DNA of 64,000 nucleotides from Nonomuraea antri (GCF_013283785.1 NZ_JABCPZ010000003.1:1-64000); one strand, 5' to 3'. Shown: positions 1 through 10,166, counted from the first letter of the stretch. Numbers and translations: made by a program. The notes: generated by a model from the letters alone, not told the origin.

Positions 1-102
1 GCCAGGATCGCCCAGCGCATCCTGGCCCTGACCGCCGCCATCTGGCACAACCGCCACACCGGCCAGCCCATCACCCGATCACTGATCGCCTACGACCACT
101 AA
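1..102 (+). mobile_element. 3' end of an IS982-like transposase gene (truncated by window edge)
   Basis: The first 33 codons of frame 1 are open and end in TAA. The translated tail contains AAIWHNRHTGQP and ends SLIAYDH, which I recognise as the C-terminal signature of actinobacterial IS982-family transposases (DDE recombinases that move the element by cut-and-paste). The catalytic domain lies outside the window, so completeness cannot be judged. The next 65 bases up to the hydrolase stop codon hold no gene and probably include the element's right terminal repeat, which cannot be defined without the left end. Confidence 0.6.
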
Positions 103-167
103 CCCGACTTAGGAATCACTCGTCTAGGACCCGGCCCGGCGGGCGGGCAGGACGTTGCGGTTGCGGG

Positions 168-983
168 TCAGATGCGGCGGATCAGGCGGTGCGGAGCGAG
201 TTCGCGGCTTTCGCCGGGTTTCAGGTAGACGACTCGGTCCGACAGTCCTGCCTGCTCGATGTGGTGGCGGAAGTCGTCCAGTGGTGAGGTGAACACGGTG
301 TAGTCGTCGTAGTGCACCGGCACCACGGCATGTGGGTTGATCAGGTCCACCCACGACGCTCCCTGCTCGCCGTCCATGGTGACCATGACCGTGCCGAGCA
401 GCTTGGTGCCGCCCAGGTGCACGAGGGCCAGGTCGATCTCGGGGAAGCGGCGCGGGATGGCGTCCAGCCTGCGGTCGAGCAGCGTGTCGCCGCTGATATG
501 AAGGCGCAGCTCCACGCGTTCGTCGCGGCCGCTGAACTCGAGCATCGTCCCGATCGTGGGCGGCAGCAGGCCCTCGATCGGGCTCGGCGCGTGCTTGGCG
601 GGCAGCGCGGTGATCTTCACGCTGCCGCCGGCACCACGCAGTTCGTGGTCCTGCCACGGGTCGAGCCCCACGCACTGGCCGAACCCGCGCCAGCGCAGCC
701 TGCGGGCCGCGTGCTTGGTGGTGATGATCGGGGTGTCCCGGTCGAGTCCCTTGCGGGCGACCCGGTCGAAGTGGTCGCCGTGCAGGTGTGAGAGCACCAC
801 GGCGTCCACGGTCGGGAGGTCCTCCAGCTCGACGGCCGGGTTGGTACGGCGGCGGGACGTGAGCCCGTAGCCCAGATACGCCCGCTGCCCCTGGTGCAGG
901 AAGTTCGGGTCCGTGAGCAGCGTGAAGCCGTTGAAGCGGATCAGCGTCGTGGCGTTGCCGATGAATCGGAGGCTCCCGTTCAT
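168..983 (-). CDS. MBL-fold metallo-hydrolase
   Basis: This 271-residue protein has the metallo-beta-lactamase fold signature SHLHGDHFD (His66, His68, Asp70, His71), which binds two metal ions. Later metal-ligand segments are KHAPSP, HISGDT and VPVHYDD. The early strand motif GNATTLIRFNGF and the order of ligands fit the UlaG-like/NAPE-PLD-like L-ascorbate-6-phosphate lactonase branch of cytoplasmic hydrolases. The substrate is unknown. It follows the small basic protein gene by 4 bases and is probably co-transcribed with it. The family call is firm, the substrate is not. Confidence 0.85.
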   Translation of the reverse strand: MNGSLRFIGNATTLIRFNGFTLLTDPNFLHQGQRAYLGYGLTSRRRTNPAVELEDLPTVDAVVLSHLHGDHFDRVARKGLDRDTPIITTKHAARRLRWRGFGQCVGLDPWQDHELRGAGGSVKITALPAKHAPSPIEGLLPPTIGTMLEFSGRDERVELRLHISGDTLLDRRLDAIPRRFPEIDLALVHLGGTKLLGTVMVTMDGEQGASWVDLINPHAVVPVHYDDYTVFTSPLDDFRHHIEQAGLSDRVVYLKPGESRELAPHRLIRRI

Positions 984-987
984 GGCG

Positions 988-1188
988 TCACCCCGGGTGC
1001 GGTGGCCGCTGGCCCGGAGGCACGCCGCCGCCCTTGCCGCCGCCCTTGCGTCCCTTGTCGGTGCCGTGCGGATGCCCGCGCCGCTTGGCGCTACCGCCGC
1101 TCTTCGATTCGGGTACGGCCTGAGTGGACTTGGTCTCGGCCGCCGACTTGCCCGACCTGCGAAGTTCGGGCTGTTGTGGATTACTCAT
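988..1188 (-). CDS. small basic low-complexity protein
   Basis: This 66-residue protein is rich in Gly, Lys, Arg, Ser and Pro (for example KGRKGGGKGGG) with no hydrophobic segment, so it is probably unstructured and could bind nucleic acid. I chose the ATG at 1188 because AGGGGG lies about 8 bases upstream. A longer in-frame version would have no comparable ribosome-binding site. It ends 4 bases before the MBL-fold hydrolase start, so the two form a short operon. I do not recognise a named family and assign no function. Confidence 0.5.
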   Translation of the reverse strand: MSNPQQPELRRSGKSAAETKSTQAVPESKSGGSAKRRGHPHGTDKGRKGGGKGGGVPPGQRPPHPG

Positions 1189-1354
1189 GGCTTTTGTCCC
1201 CCTTTGTGGCGTATCTCTGCCACCGCAGGCAGGGGGCAAACCCCATTTCCGTGACGACGCGTTTCACTTCGGTCACATTACTTGACGCTCGGTCCAATAG
1301 TTCGCAAGGCTCTCTTGTGCATCGGGGCGCGACAACCGATCCAGGAGCCTGGTT

Positions 1355-1870
1355 ATGGCAAGAGCGCGACGTCTCGCAGCGGCTGGAGCTGTGACGGCCT
1401 TCCTCGTCGGCGGAGTGAGCCTGGCGGCCGGCATTGGCACCGCTTCGGCCGAATCGAGTGAACAGGTGCCCAAGGTCGTGTCGACCTGCCTGCTGCCGCT
1501 TCTCCCGTGCGACGAGCCGTCGGGGGGAAACTCCGGTGATTCCTGGTCGGAGGCGCCCGCGCCGCAGGATTCCTGGTCGAACGCGCCCGTACCCCACGAC
1601 TCCTGGTCGCAGGCGCCCGTCCCGCAGGATTCGTGGTCGAACGCGCCCGCTCCGCAGGATTCCTGGTCGTCCGGACCCGCGGAGCCCGAGCAGCCGTGGC
1701 GGCCCGCGGACGAGGAGCAGCACAAGGTCCCCAAGGGCCACCCCGAGACCGGCGGTGGCGGGCTGCAGCCAGGCAACCCGGTGTGGCCGTTCGCCGTCGG
1801 CGGTGTCGCGCTGCTCACCGGAGCCGGTCTGACCGGGTACGCGGCCCGGCGGCGCAAGACCTCGGTCTAG
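1355..1870 (+). CDS. repeat-bearing surface protein with sortase sorting signal
   Basis: This 171-residue secreted protein starts with a signal peptide (RR, then hydrophobic residues to about position 30, cleavage near ASA). Residues 62-111 are five 10-residue repeats of the form DSWSxAPxPQ. The C-terminus has a sorting signal: HPETG, a hydrophobic stretch WPFAVGGVALLTGAGL, and a basic tail RRRK. HPETG replaces the usual LPxTG, and a sortase gene starts 18 bases downstream, so this protein is its likely substrate and would be anchored to the cell wall. AGGAG lies about 8 bases before the ATG. Its ligand is unknown. Confidence 0.8.
   Translation: MARARRLAAAGAVTAFLVGGVSLAAGIGTASAESSEQVPKVVSTCLLPLLPCDEPSGGNSGDSWSEAPAPQDSWSNAPVPHDSWSQAPVPQDSWSNAPAPQDSWSSGPAEPEQPWRPADEEQHKVPKGHPETGGGGLQPGNPVWPFAVGGVALLTGAGLTGYAARRRKTSV
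1538..1687 (+). repeat. five in-frame 30-bp repeats
   Basis: Five consecutive 30-bp units encode DSWSEAPAPQ, DSWSNAPVPH, DSWSQAPVPQ, DSWSNAPAPQ and DSWSSGPAEP. They form a Pro-rich spacer between the signal peptide and the wall anchor. Such repeats often vary in copy number between strains. Confidence 0.85.
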
Positions 1871-1887
1871 CGGCAGGGAAGCGCGCG

Positions 1888-2565
1888 ATGCCCGGCCCGA
1901 AGACGATCATGGCGGGAGCGGCCATCGTGTCCGTGGCCGGGCTGGCGCTGATCGGGCTCGGGCTGGGCGGCATCTTCGCCGGTGAGCCCGCGTCCGAGCC
2001 GGTGGCGGACGTCCGGCGGAGTGGGGCGCCCAAGGGCGCGCCCGCGCTCACCGACCCGCCGGACGTGCTGCTCGGCAAGGTCGCCAAGCCGATGAAGGCC
2101 GCCAGGCCGACGGCCGTCTACATCCCGTCCATCGGCGTGTCGGCGCCGCTCATGGAGCTGGGCCTGGACGCGGCCGGCGCCATCGAGAACCCGCCGCTCG
2201 GCTCGCCCAACCTGGCCGGCTGGTACCGCTACGGCCCCGTCCCCGGCCAGCGCGGCGCCGCGGTGATCACCGGGCACCTCGACACCAGGACCGGGCCGGC
2301 CGTGTTCGCGGCGCTCAAGAACGTCAAGCGCGGCGACCAGATCCAGGTGCTGCGCGCCGACCGCTCGGTGGCCATCTTCGTGGTCGACAGGATCGAGCAC
2401 ACGCCCAAGCGGAGCTTCCCGGCCAAGAAGGTCTACGCGAAGCTCTCCTATCCCGGGCTCAGGCTGGTGACCTGCGGCGGCGTGTTCGACAAGCAGGCGC
2501 ACAGCTACAAGGACAACACGATCGTGTACGCGCACCTGGCCGCGCCGTACTATCCGCGGAGCTGA
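1888..2565 (+). CDS. class F-like sortase
   Basis: This 225-residue membrane-anchored cysteine transpeptidase has an N-terminal hydrophobic helix (about 8-32), then a sortase domain from about residue 75. The catalytic His130 lies in ITGHLDT and Cys196 in LVTCGG. The sortase arginine normally lies about 12 residues after the Cys. That site here reads HSYKDN, so Lys208 occupies it. The ATG at 1888 is chosen because it starts the membrane anchor and follows GGCAGGGAAG. The gene is 18 bases behind its presumed substrate, and its TGA directly abuts the stop of the convergent acyl-CoA dehydrogenase gene. Confidence 0.85.
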   Translation: MPGPKTIMAGAAIVSVAGLALIGLGLGGIFAGEPASEPVADVRRSGAPKGAPALTDPPDVLLGKVAKPMKAARPTAVYIPSIGVSAPLMELGLDAAGAIENPPLGSPNLAGWYRYGPVPGQRGAAVITGHLDTRTGPAVFAALKNVKRGDQIQVLRADRSVAIFVVDRIEHTPKRSFPAKKVYAKLSYPGLRLVTCGGVFDKQAHSYKDNTIVYAHLAAPYYPRS

Positions 2566-4938
2566 TCACGGGTCGCGAGGCAGGCCGAGCGCGCGTTCGG
2601 CGATGATGTTGAGCTGGATCTCGGTCGTGCCGCCGCCGATCGTGAACGCGCGGGTGGTGAGGATCATCCGGCTCCAGTGGCGGTTCTCCGGAGCCAGCGA
2701 CCAGCAGAACTCCGAGACGGCCTGGGCGTGCCGCATGCCGAGCAGCTTGCGCACGCTGGCCGCGGGGCCGGGATCGGTGCCGGACAACCGGGACAACGTC
2801 ACGCGCAGGCCGAGCGCCGAGATGGCCTGGCCCTCCGCCCACAGCCGGCCGGCCTGCTCACGCTGCGCCTGACGCAGCCGCCCGCCGGGCCACCGGCTCG
2901 AGCCCGCGTCCAGCCACCGGTTCGAGCCCGCGTCCGGCCGCCCGTGCGAGCCCGCGTCCGGCCGTCCGTGCGAGCCCGCGTCCGGCCGCTCGCTCAACGG
3001 CCCGCTCGGCGGTTCGCTCAGGCGGGTGATGTGGTCGGCCATGTCGGTGTGCTGGGAGCCGGGGCCCCAGGAGTCGCCGAGCGCGACGCGCTCGTGCGAC
3101 AGCGTGTCGCGGGCCACCCGCCAGCCGCCGTCCACCTCGCCGACCACGAGGTCGTCCGGGACGAAGACGTCGTCGAGGAAGACCTCGTTGAACACCTCGT
3201 CGCCGTTGATCTCCTTCAGCGGCTTGACCGTCACCCCGGGCGACGACATGTCGACCAGGAAGTACGTGATCCCGTCATGCTTGGATTTCTCGGGAGACGT
3301 CCGGGCCAGGCAGATGCCCCAGTGCGCGTACTGGGCGAGGGACGTCCAGATCTTTTGCCCGCTCAGCGCCCACCCGCCCTCGACCCGGGTCGCCTTCGTG
3401 CTCAGCCCGGCCAGGTCCGAGCCCGCGCCGGGCTCGCTGAACAGCTGGCACCAGACGATCTCCCCGGTGAACGTCCGCGGCAGGAACCGTTCCCGCTGCT
3501 CAGGCGTGCCGTGCGCGACGATGGACGGCACCGCCCACGCCGCGATCCCCAGGTTGGGCCGCTTGAGATCACGGAACTCCTGATGGATGATCACCTGCTC
3601 CAGCGGCGTGGCGGCCCGGCCCCACGGCTCGGGCAGGTACGGCATGATCCAGCCTTCCCTGGCGAACCGCCCCAGCCTGGCGAGCGGCTCCTCGGCCCGC
3701 AGGCTCTCGGCCTCGCGCCTGATCGACTCGCGCACGGCCGCCGCCTCGTGCGGCAGATCGGGCTCCATGGGACGGCGCGTCCCCGCCAGGGCCAGGCCGA
3801 TGGTCTCCTCCGCCCACACTCCCGGGTCGCCGCTGAGCATCCGGTCGGACAGGGCGCGGCGGTAGTAGCGGTGCGCGTCGTGCTCGAAGGTGTAGCCGAT
3901 GCCGCCGAGCACCTGGATCGCGTCGGCCGCGCAGCGCACCGCCGCGTCGGCCCCCAGCACCCCGGCCACCGCGACCGCCAACCGCACCTGCGCCGCCATC
4001 CCTCCGCTCCCTGGCCCGCTCCCCGGCCCGCTCCCTGGCCCATCGAAGGCTTCGGAACTGGGGGCGGCATGGGATGTGGCCGTCTCGTCCAGGGCTCTGG
4101 CGGCGTCCCAGACGGCGGCGCGGGCCTGTTCCAGCGCCACCAGCGCCGCCGCCACCCGGTGCTTGACCCCCTGGAACTGGCCGATCGGCCGGCCGAACTG
4201 TTCGCGCAGCTTGGCGTGCCCGGCGGCGGTGTCCACCGACCAGGCGGCCACCCCGCAGGCGTCCGCGCCGAGCAGCACCGCGGCGAGTTCGCGCACCGGC
4301 GCCTCGCCGAGCACCCGTTCCGCGGGGACGACGCGCGGGGCGACGCGGCACAGCGCGCGGTCGAGATCCACGCATTCGGCCGGCTCCGCGGTGACGTCGG
4401 CCCGGTCCAGCACCGCCCACGCCCCGCCGCCGACGGGCAGCAGGAACAGGTCGGCATCGGCGGACCCCAGCGCGAGAGACCCTTCAGCCGCACCGGCGTC
4501 GGGGCGCCCTCCCGAGCCGACCCGACCAGCCGCGTCGGCCACGCGCGCATCCGTCAGTTGGGCATCGGCCGCGCGCGCGTCCGTCAGGTGGGCGTCGGTC
4601 GGGTGCGCGGTCGTGAGAGCCGGGCCGATCAGGGTGATCGCCGCGGTGAGCGTCCCGTCGGCGAGGCCGCGCAGCAGGGACGGATCCCCGCCCGCGCGGC
4701 AGAGCACCGCCGAGACCAGCACGGCCGGCAGGTAGGCGCCCGAGATCCGCCGTTCGCCCAGCACCTCCAGCGCCACGCACGACTCCAGCAGTCCGTACCC
4801 CTGGCCGCCGTGTTCCTCGGGCACGTGCAGCCCGAGGATCCCCTGATCGGCCAGCGCCGCGTGATCGGCGCCCCGGCTCGCCAGCCCCCGGACGGACGCG
4901 GCCAGCGCACGGTGTTCTTCGGTCAGCCCGATACCCAT
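2566..4938 (-). CDS. double-domain acyl-CoA dehydrogenase (FadE34-like)
   Basis: This 790-residue flavoprotein carries two acyl-CoA dehydrogenase modules in one chain. The first half has the C-terminal-domain signatures QFGRPIGQFQGVKH and GGIGYTFEHDAHRYYRR. The second half has the full signature SEPGAGSDLAGL and ends IGGGTTEIQLNIIAERALG. This layout matches single-chain enzymes such as mycobacterial FadE34, which oxidise bulky CoA thioesters. At 790 residues it is longer than that family's roughly 700. The excess includes low-complexity inserts: Thr-Asp-Ala repeats near 4520-4615, GPGS repeats near 4009-4040 and RPDAGSxG repeats at 2890-2985. Substrate not determinable. Confidence 0.85.
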   Translation of the reverse strand: MGIGLTEEHRALAASVRGLASRGADHAALADQGILGLHVPEEHGGQGYGLLESCVALEVLGERRISGAYLPAVLVSAVLCRAGGDPSLLRGLADGTLTAAITLIGPALTTAHPTDAHLTDARAADAQLTDARVADAAGRVGSGGRPDAGAAEGSLALGSADADLFLLPVGGGAWAVLDRADVTAEPAECVDLDRALCRVAPRVVPAERVLGEAPVRELAAVLLGADACGVAAWSVDTAAGHAKLREQFGRPIGQFQGVKHRVAAALVALEQARAAVWDAARALDETATSHAAPSSEAFDGPGSGPGSGPGSGGMAAQVRLAVAVAGVLGADAAVRCAADAIQVLGGIGYTFEHDAHRYYRRALSDRMLSGDPGVWAEETIGLALAGTRRPMEPDLPHEAAAVRESIRREAESLRAEEPLARLGRFAREGWIMPYLPEPWGRAATPLEQVIIHQEFRDLKRPNLGIAAWAVPSIVAHGTPEQRERFLPRTFTGEIVWCQLFSEPGAGSDLAGLSTKATRVEGGWALSGQKIWTSLAQYAHWGICLARTSPEKSKHDGITYFLVDMSSPGVTVKPLKEINGDEVFNEVFLDDVFVPDDLVVGEVDGGWRVARDTLSHERVALGDSWGPGSQHTDMADHITRLSEPPSGPLSERPDAGSHGRPDAGSHGRPDAGSNRWLDAGSSRWPGGRLRQAQREQAGRLWAEGQAISALGLRVTLSRLSGTDPGPAASVRKLLGMRHAQAVSEFCWSLAPENRHWSRMILTTRAFTIGGGTTEIQLNIIAERALGLPRDP
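2890..2985 (-). repeat. four tandem 24-bp units inside the acyl-CoA dehydrogenase gene
   Basis: Four near-identical 24-bp units start at 2890, 2914, 2938 and 2962, each containing CGAGCCCGCGTCC. In the coding frame they give RPDAGSHG-type octapeptides in a linker of the second dehydrogenase domain. The unit length is a multiple of three, so copy-number change would keep the frame. Confidence 0.85.
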
Positions 4939-5369
4939 GAGACCGAATCTAGAACCTTATTCGGTCGATCTCCAGGGCCCACCCGCGATTCACCCACCCC
5001 GGCACCGGCCGGGCGAGGCTCACGGAAAATGCTTCGCGGCGGCCGGTGGCGTCCTGCTACCGTCGCCGTTGTCCTTGTTGGTGACTCCTAGCCGGGCCCG
5101 CGTGCCCTCGAAAGTGGTGGGTTGATGAGCCGGCCCGCGCCCTGCGCGCCTCGCCGCCCCGTGGGCTGATCCTGCCCTGATCAAATCGATCCCCCCTGCG
5201 CGGGTTGATCCCGCTCTGCGCGGGTTGATCCCGCTCTGCGCGGGTCGATCCCGCTCCGCGGGTTGATGATCGGAAGGATCCCCCGGCTTTCCCGCACGCG
5301 CGTGCCCAGCGAGGCCGCTCGGCGCTCCTCGCTGCCCTTTTCCGGAAAATCGGCAAGGAGTTCTTTCCG
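4939..5369. other. 431-bp intergenic region with tandem repeat
   Basis: This gap separates the leftward acyl-CoA dehydrogenase gene from the rightward RNHCP gene. It must contain divergent promoters, but I could not place a convincing -35/-10 pair. The notable content is the 20-bp tandem repeat at 5196-5267, with degenerate copies just before it (5160-5195). No gene is supported here. Confidence 0.5.
5196..5267. repeat. 20-bp tandem repeat, about 3.5 copies
   Basis: Units CTGCGCGGGTTGATCCCGCT start at 5196, 5216 and 5236 (the third has GGTCGAT), followed by a partial copy to 5267. Each junction can form a small CCCGC/GCGGG hairpin. They lie about 100-170 bases upstream of the RNHCP gene. They could be a repeated operator or a replication-slippage expansion. 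Confidence 0.8.
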
Positions 5370-5732
5370 TTGTCTGCCAACAACAAAGCTCAGTCCACCC
5401 TGAACACCTTCCAGTGCGTCCGCTGCGGTCTGACCGTGACCGCGACGGGCCCCGACGGCACCCGCCGCAACCACTGCCCGAGCTGCCTGCATTCGCAGCA
5501 CGTGCTCGACCGGGTGGAAGGCGGCCCGTCGGACTGCCGTTCGCGGATGACCCCGATCTCGATCGCGGTGCTACGCACGGGCGACTGGATGATCATCCAT
5601 CGGTGCACCCGCTGCGGCGAACTGACGTCCAACCCGATCTGCGGGGACGACAACCAGCTCATCCTCATGCGCATGGCCGTGCGGCCGCTGGCGCAGCCGC
5701 CGTTCCCGCTCGAAGCGTTCGGCGACCTGTGA
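5370..5732 (+). CDS. RNHCP-domain protein 1
   Basis: This 120-residue protein is named for its central RNHCP motif (RRNHCPSC). It has zinc-ligand pairs CVRCG, CPSC, CTRCG and a conserved C-terminal GDDNQ block, so it probably folds around bound zinc. The family is small and its function undefined. The start is a TTG at 5370, preceded by AAGGAG with 9-base spacing. No better ATG exists in frame. It ends 2 bases before a paralogue, and the pair is presumably co-translated. Confidence 0.8.
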   Translation: MSANNKAQSTLNTFQCVRCGLTVTATGPDGTRRNHCPSCLHSQHVLDRVEGGPSDCRSRMTPISIAVLRTGDWMIIHRCTRCGELTSNPICGDDNQLILMRMAVRPLAQPPFPLEAFGDL

Positions 5733-5734
5733 CC

Positions 5735-6130
5735 ATGCCGCGCAGGAAACCCGGCCCGCGCAGGCCGCAGAGACGCAAGGAGCCCGTACGGCCGGCGGAC
5801 GCGTTCCGCTGCGTCGGCTGCCGGCTCGACATCCCGGCCATGGCGCCGGGCACGGCGCACCGCAACCACTGCCCGCACTGCCTGACCAGCCTGCACGTCG
5901 ACGGCCGCATCCCGGGCGACCGGCGGGCGAGCTGCCGGGGCAGGATGACGGCGCTGAGCGTCAGCGTGCGGCAGGACGGTGAGTGGCTGATCATCCACCA
6001 CTGCCAGTCCTGCGGCGAGCTCAGCGCCAACCGCATCGCGGGCGACGACAACGCGCTGGCGCTGCTGCGCATCGCCATGCGCCCGCTGTCGGACGTCCAA
6101 CGCCCGGTCAACGCGCTGCTGGCGCTCTGA
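5735..6130 (+). CDS. RNHCP-domain protein 2
   Basis: This 131-residue paralogue of the preceding protein shares CVGCR, HRNHCPHC, IIHHCQSCGELSANR and the AGDDN block. It has an extra basic N-terminus (MPRRKPGPRRPQRRK) that may contact nucleic acid. The ATG at 5735 lies 2 bases after the TGA of the first gene. The two differ through most of the sequence, so the duplication is old. Function unknown. Confidence 0.8.
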   Translation: MPRRKPGPRRPQRRKEPVRPADAFRCVGCRLDIPAMAPGTAHRNHCPHCLTSLHVDGRIPGDRRASCRGRMTALSVSVRQDGEWLIIHHCQSCGELSANRIAGDDNALALLRIAMRPLSDVQRPVNALLAL

Positions 6131-7777
<1,647 letters not shown>

Positions 7778-7788
7778 AGCCGACGTGG

Positions 7789-8697
7789 CTAGGCGTCGCC
7801 GAACTCCAGGTGGAGCGCCTGGGTGAAGTCCGACACGGCCTCCTCATGGCGCTCCAGCTCCTGCAGCACCTCGCCGCGCACCCGGTAGGCCCAGATGTAG
7901 TCGGGGTCCAGCTCGATGGCCCGGTCCAGGTCCTTCAGCGCGCCCTCGTTGTCGCCCAGCTCGCTCAGCACCGCGCCCCGGCTGCCGTGCGCGCGGTCGT
8001 TGTCGGGGTCCAGCTCGATGGCGCGGCCCAGGTCGGCGAGCGCCTCGTCGAAGCGGTCGATCATCCGGTACGCCTCCCCGCGCCTGCTGAGCCCGCGCAC
8101 GTACCCGGGGTCGACGCGCAGCGCCTGGGTGTAGTCCTCGATGGCCTCGGTGTAGAGGTCGAGCCGCTGGTACAGGTCGCCCCGGGCGAGCCAGGAGTAG
8201 GCCTGCTCGCCGTTCAGCGCGATGATCTTGCTGTGCTCGTCCAGGGCCTCGTCCAGCCGGCCCAGGTCCGCCAGCGCGTCGGCCTTGGCCTCCAGGATCC
8301 ACAGCGACTCGGGGGAGAGGGTCAGGGCGTGCTCGAAGTCGTCCATGGCCTCGTCGAGTCGGCCGGTGGCGGCGTAGGCCTGGCCGCGCGAGCCGAGGGC
8401 GTAGGCGCTGTCCGGCTCCAGCCGCAGCGCCTCGTCGAAGTCGTCGATCGCCGCCTCGTGGCGCTCGATCAGCCGGTGGCTCTCGCCGCGCAGGCGCCAG
8501 GCGCGGGCGTTGTCGGGCGCCAGCGCGATCGACTCGGTCAGGTCGGCGATCGCCGCGTCGTGGCGCGACAGCGCGATGTACGACTCCGCCCGGCTGCGCA
8601 GCACCGACGCGCGCGACTGCGCAGCCGCCGCCGACAACTCGACCTCAGGCGACCCGGCCTCCGCCGGCCGGTCATGATCGTTGATCCCCTCGCTCAT
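7789..8697 (-). CDS. tetratricopeptide-repeat protein
   Basis: This 302-residue protein is built almost wholly of about eight 34-residue TPR units, with recurring patterns such as LDRAIELDPD and LRVDPGYVRGLSRRGEAY. It lacks a signal peptide or membrane helix, so it is a cytoplasmic scaffold for protein contacts. It stands alone, convergent with proS (12-base gap) and upstream of the aldehyde dehydrogenase gene end. Partner unknown. Confidence 0.85.
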   Translation of the reverse strand: MSEGINDHDRPAEAGSPEVELSAAAAQSRASVLRSRAESYIALSRHDAAIADLTESIALAPDNARAWRLRGESHRLIERHEAAIDDFDEALRLEPDSAYALGSRGQAYAATGRLDEAMDDFEHALTLSPESLWILEAKADALADLGRLDEALDEHSKIIALNGEQAYSWLARGDLYQRLDLYTEAIEDYTQALRVDPGYVRGLSRRGEAYRMIDRFDEALADLGRAIELDPDNDRAHGSRGAVLSELGDNEGALKDLDRAIELDPDYIWAYRVRGEVLQELERHEEAVSDFTQALHLEFGDA

Positions 8698-8714
8698 GGA
8701 GGGAATCTATCCGA

Positions 8715-10166
8715 CTAAATCTGGATGATGGCCGCCTTTTCCCGGGTGTACTCCAGCACCGCGTCGTGCCCGTAACCGCTGTCCTTCACGCCGCCGAACG
8801 GCAGCCCTGGCGGCATCTGGCGGAAGGTGTTCACCCAGACCGTCCCGCTGCGCAGATCGCGGACGAACCGGTGCGCGCGGCCCAGGTCGCGGGTCCACAG
8901 CCCGGCCGCCAGGCCGTAACGCGAGTCGTTGGCGATCTCCAGCGCCTGCTCGTCGGTCTCGAACGGCAGCGCCACCGCCACCGGCCCGAAGATCTCCTCC
9001 TGGCAGATCCGCAGCGAGTTGTCCGTGGCCGTGTAGAGCGTGGGGGAGACCCAGTAGCCGCCGGGCAGGCTCGGCACCACCTCGGCCCCCGACCGTCCGC
9101 CGAACACCAGCTCCGCGCCCTCCTTCTGGGCGATCTCCAGGTACGAGGTGACCCGCTCGAACTGCCCGGCCGACACGATCGGCCCCATGGTGGTGGCCAG
9201 GTCGAGCGGGTCGTCCAGCACCAGCCCGGCGCAGATCTCCTGGACGCGGCCGAGCAGGTCGTCCCAGATCGAGCGGTGGACGAGGATCCGCGACCCGGCC
9301 ACGCACACCTGGCCCGCGTTGCCGGTGTAGATGGAGTTCACGGTCACGCCCTGGGCGGCGGCGTCCAGGTCGGCGTCGGGGAAGACGATGTTGGGCGACT
9401 TGCCGCCCAGCTCGAACGTCATCGGCTTGAGCGCGTCGGCCGAGGCCCTGGTGATGGCCTGGCCGGTCTCGGTGGAGCCGGTGAGGCTGATCTTGGCGAC
9501 GTCCCGGTGCCTGACGAGCGCGTCGCCCACCTCCTCGCCCAGCCCGGCCACGATGTTGAGCACCCCGGGCGGGAACACCTCGGCCAGCAGCTCGCCCAGC
9601 CGCAGCACCGACGCGCTGGCCTGCTCGGCCGGCTTGACGATCACCGTGTTCCCGGCCGCCAGCGCGTACGCCGCCTTGGCGGAGAATGTGGAGATCGGCG
9701 AGTTCCACGGGATGATGCACACCGCGACCCCGTACGGCTCGCGCCTGGTCAGCCCGAGCGCGTCGGGCCCCAGGATCACGCTGTCGCCCTTGACCGCGTC
9801 CAGGCACTGGCCGGCGGCGATCCGCCACAGATGGGTCATGCCGGGCAGGTCCTTCTTGAGCGTGTCGCGCAGGATGCGCCCGTTGTCGCGGGTCTCCAGC
9901 CGCGCCAGCTCCTCGGCGTGGGCGGCGAAGATCTCCGCGACCTGGCGCAGGAAGTGCGCCCGGCCCAGCGCGGGCAGGCCGGACCAGGCGGGGAAGGCCC
10001 GCTTGGCCGCCGTCACGGCCGCCTCGGCGTCGGCCGGGCCGCTCGCCGGGATCGTCGCCCAGACCTCGCCGGTCGCGGGGTTCACCGAGTCCAGGGTCCT
10101 GCCGTCGGCCGAGGGGACGAGACGCCCGCCGACGAGGTTGCGATAGTCAGCCACGCGGCCAAGCAT
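8715..10166 (-). CDS. NAD(P)-dependent aldehyde dehydrogenase
   Basis: This 483-residue enzyme oxidises an aldehyde to an acid. It contains the catalytic Asn155 (IIPWNSP), general base Glu252 (FELGGKSP) and nucleophile Cys288 (GQVCVAG), plus the nucleotide-binding LTGSTETG. The ATG at 10166 (MLGRVADYRNLVGG) is preferred over one 13 codons upstream, whose extra residues fit no family start. Its C-terminus PFGGVKDSGYG is typical. Closest in feel to betaine/salicylaldehyde-type dehydrogenases, but the substrate cannot be set from sequence. It is divergent from the GNAT gene across 55 bases. Confidence 0.88.
   Translation of the reverse strand: MLGRVADYRNLVGGRLVPSADGRTLDSVNPATGEVWATIPASGPADAEAAVTAAKRAFPAWSGLPALGRAHFLRQVAEIFAAHAEELARLETRDNGRILRDTLKKDLPGMTHLWRIAAGQCLDAVKGDSVILGPDALGLTRREPYGVAVCIIPWNSPISTFSAKAAYALAAGNTVIVKPAEQASASVLRLGELLAEVFPPGVLNIVAGLGEEVGDALVRHRDVAKISLTGSTETGQAITRASADALKPMTFELGGKSPNIVFPDADLDAAAQGVTVNSIYTGNAGQVCVAGSRILVHRSIWDDLLGRVQEICAGLVLDDPLDLATTMGPIVSAGQFERVTSYLEIAQKEGAELVFGGRSGAEVVPSLPGGYWVSPTLYTATDNSLRICQEEIFGPVAVALPFETDEQALEIANDSRYGLAAGLWTRDLGRAHRFVRDLRSGTVWVNTFRQMPPGLPFGGVKDSGYGHDAVLEYTREKAAIIQI

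Noticed and set aside
2677..5091. Very long open frame opposite the acyl-CoA dehydrogenase gene
   Set aside because: High-GC DNA leaves long open antisense frames. This one is Arg/Pro/Ala/Gly-rich with no domain, while the opposite strand encodes a clear enzyme.
5196..5267. Short repeats considered as a CRISPR array
   Set aside because: The units are directly adjacent with no unique spacers and there are no cas genes.
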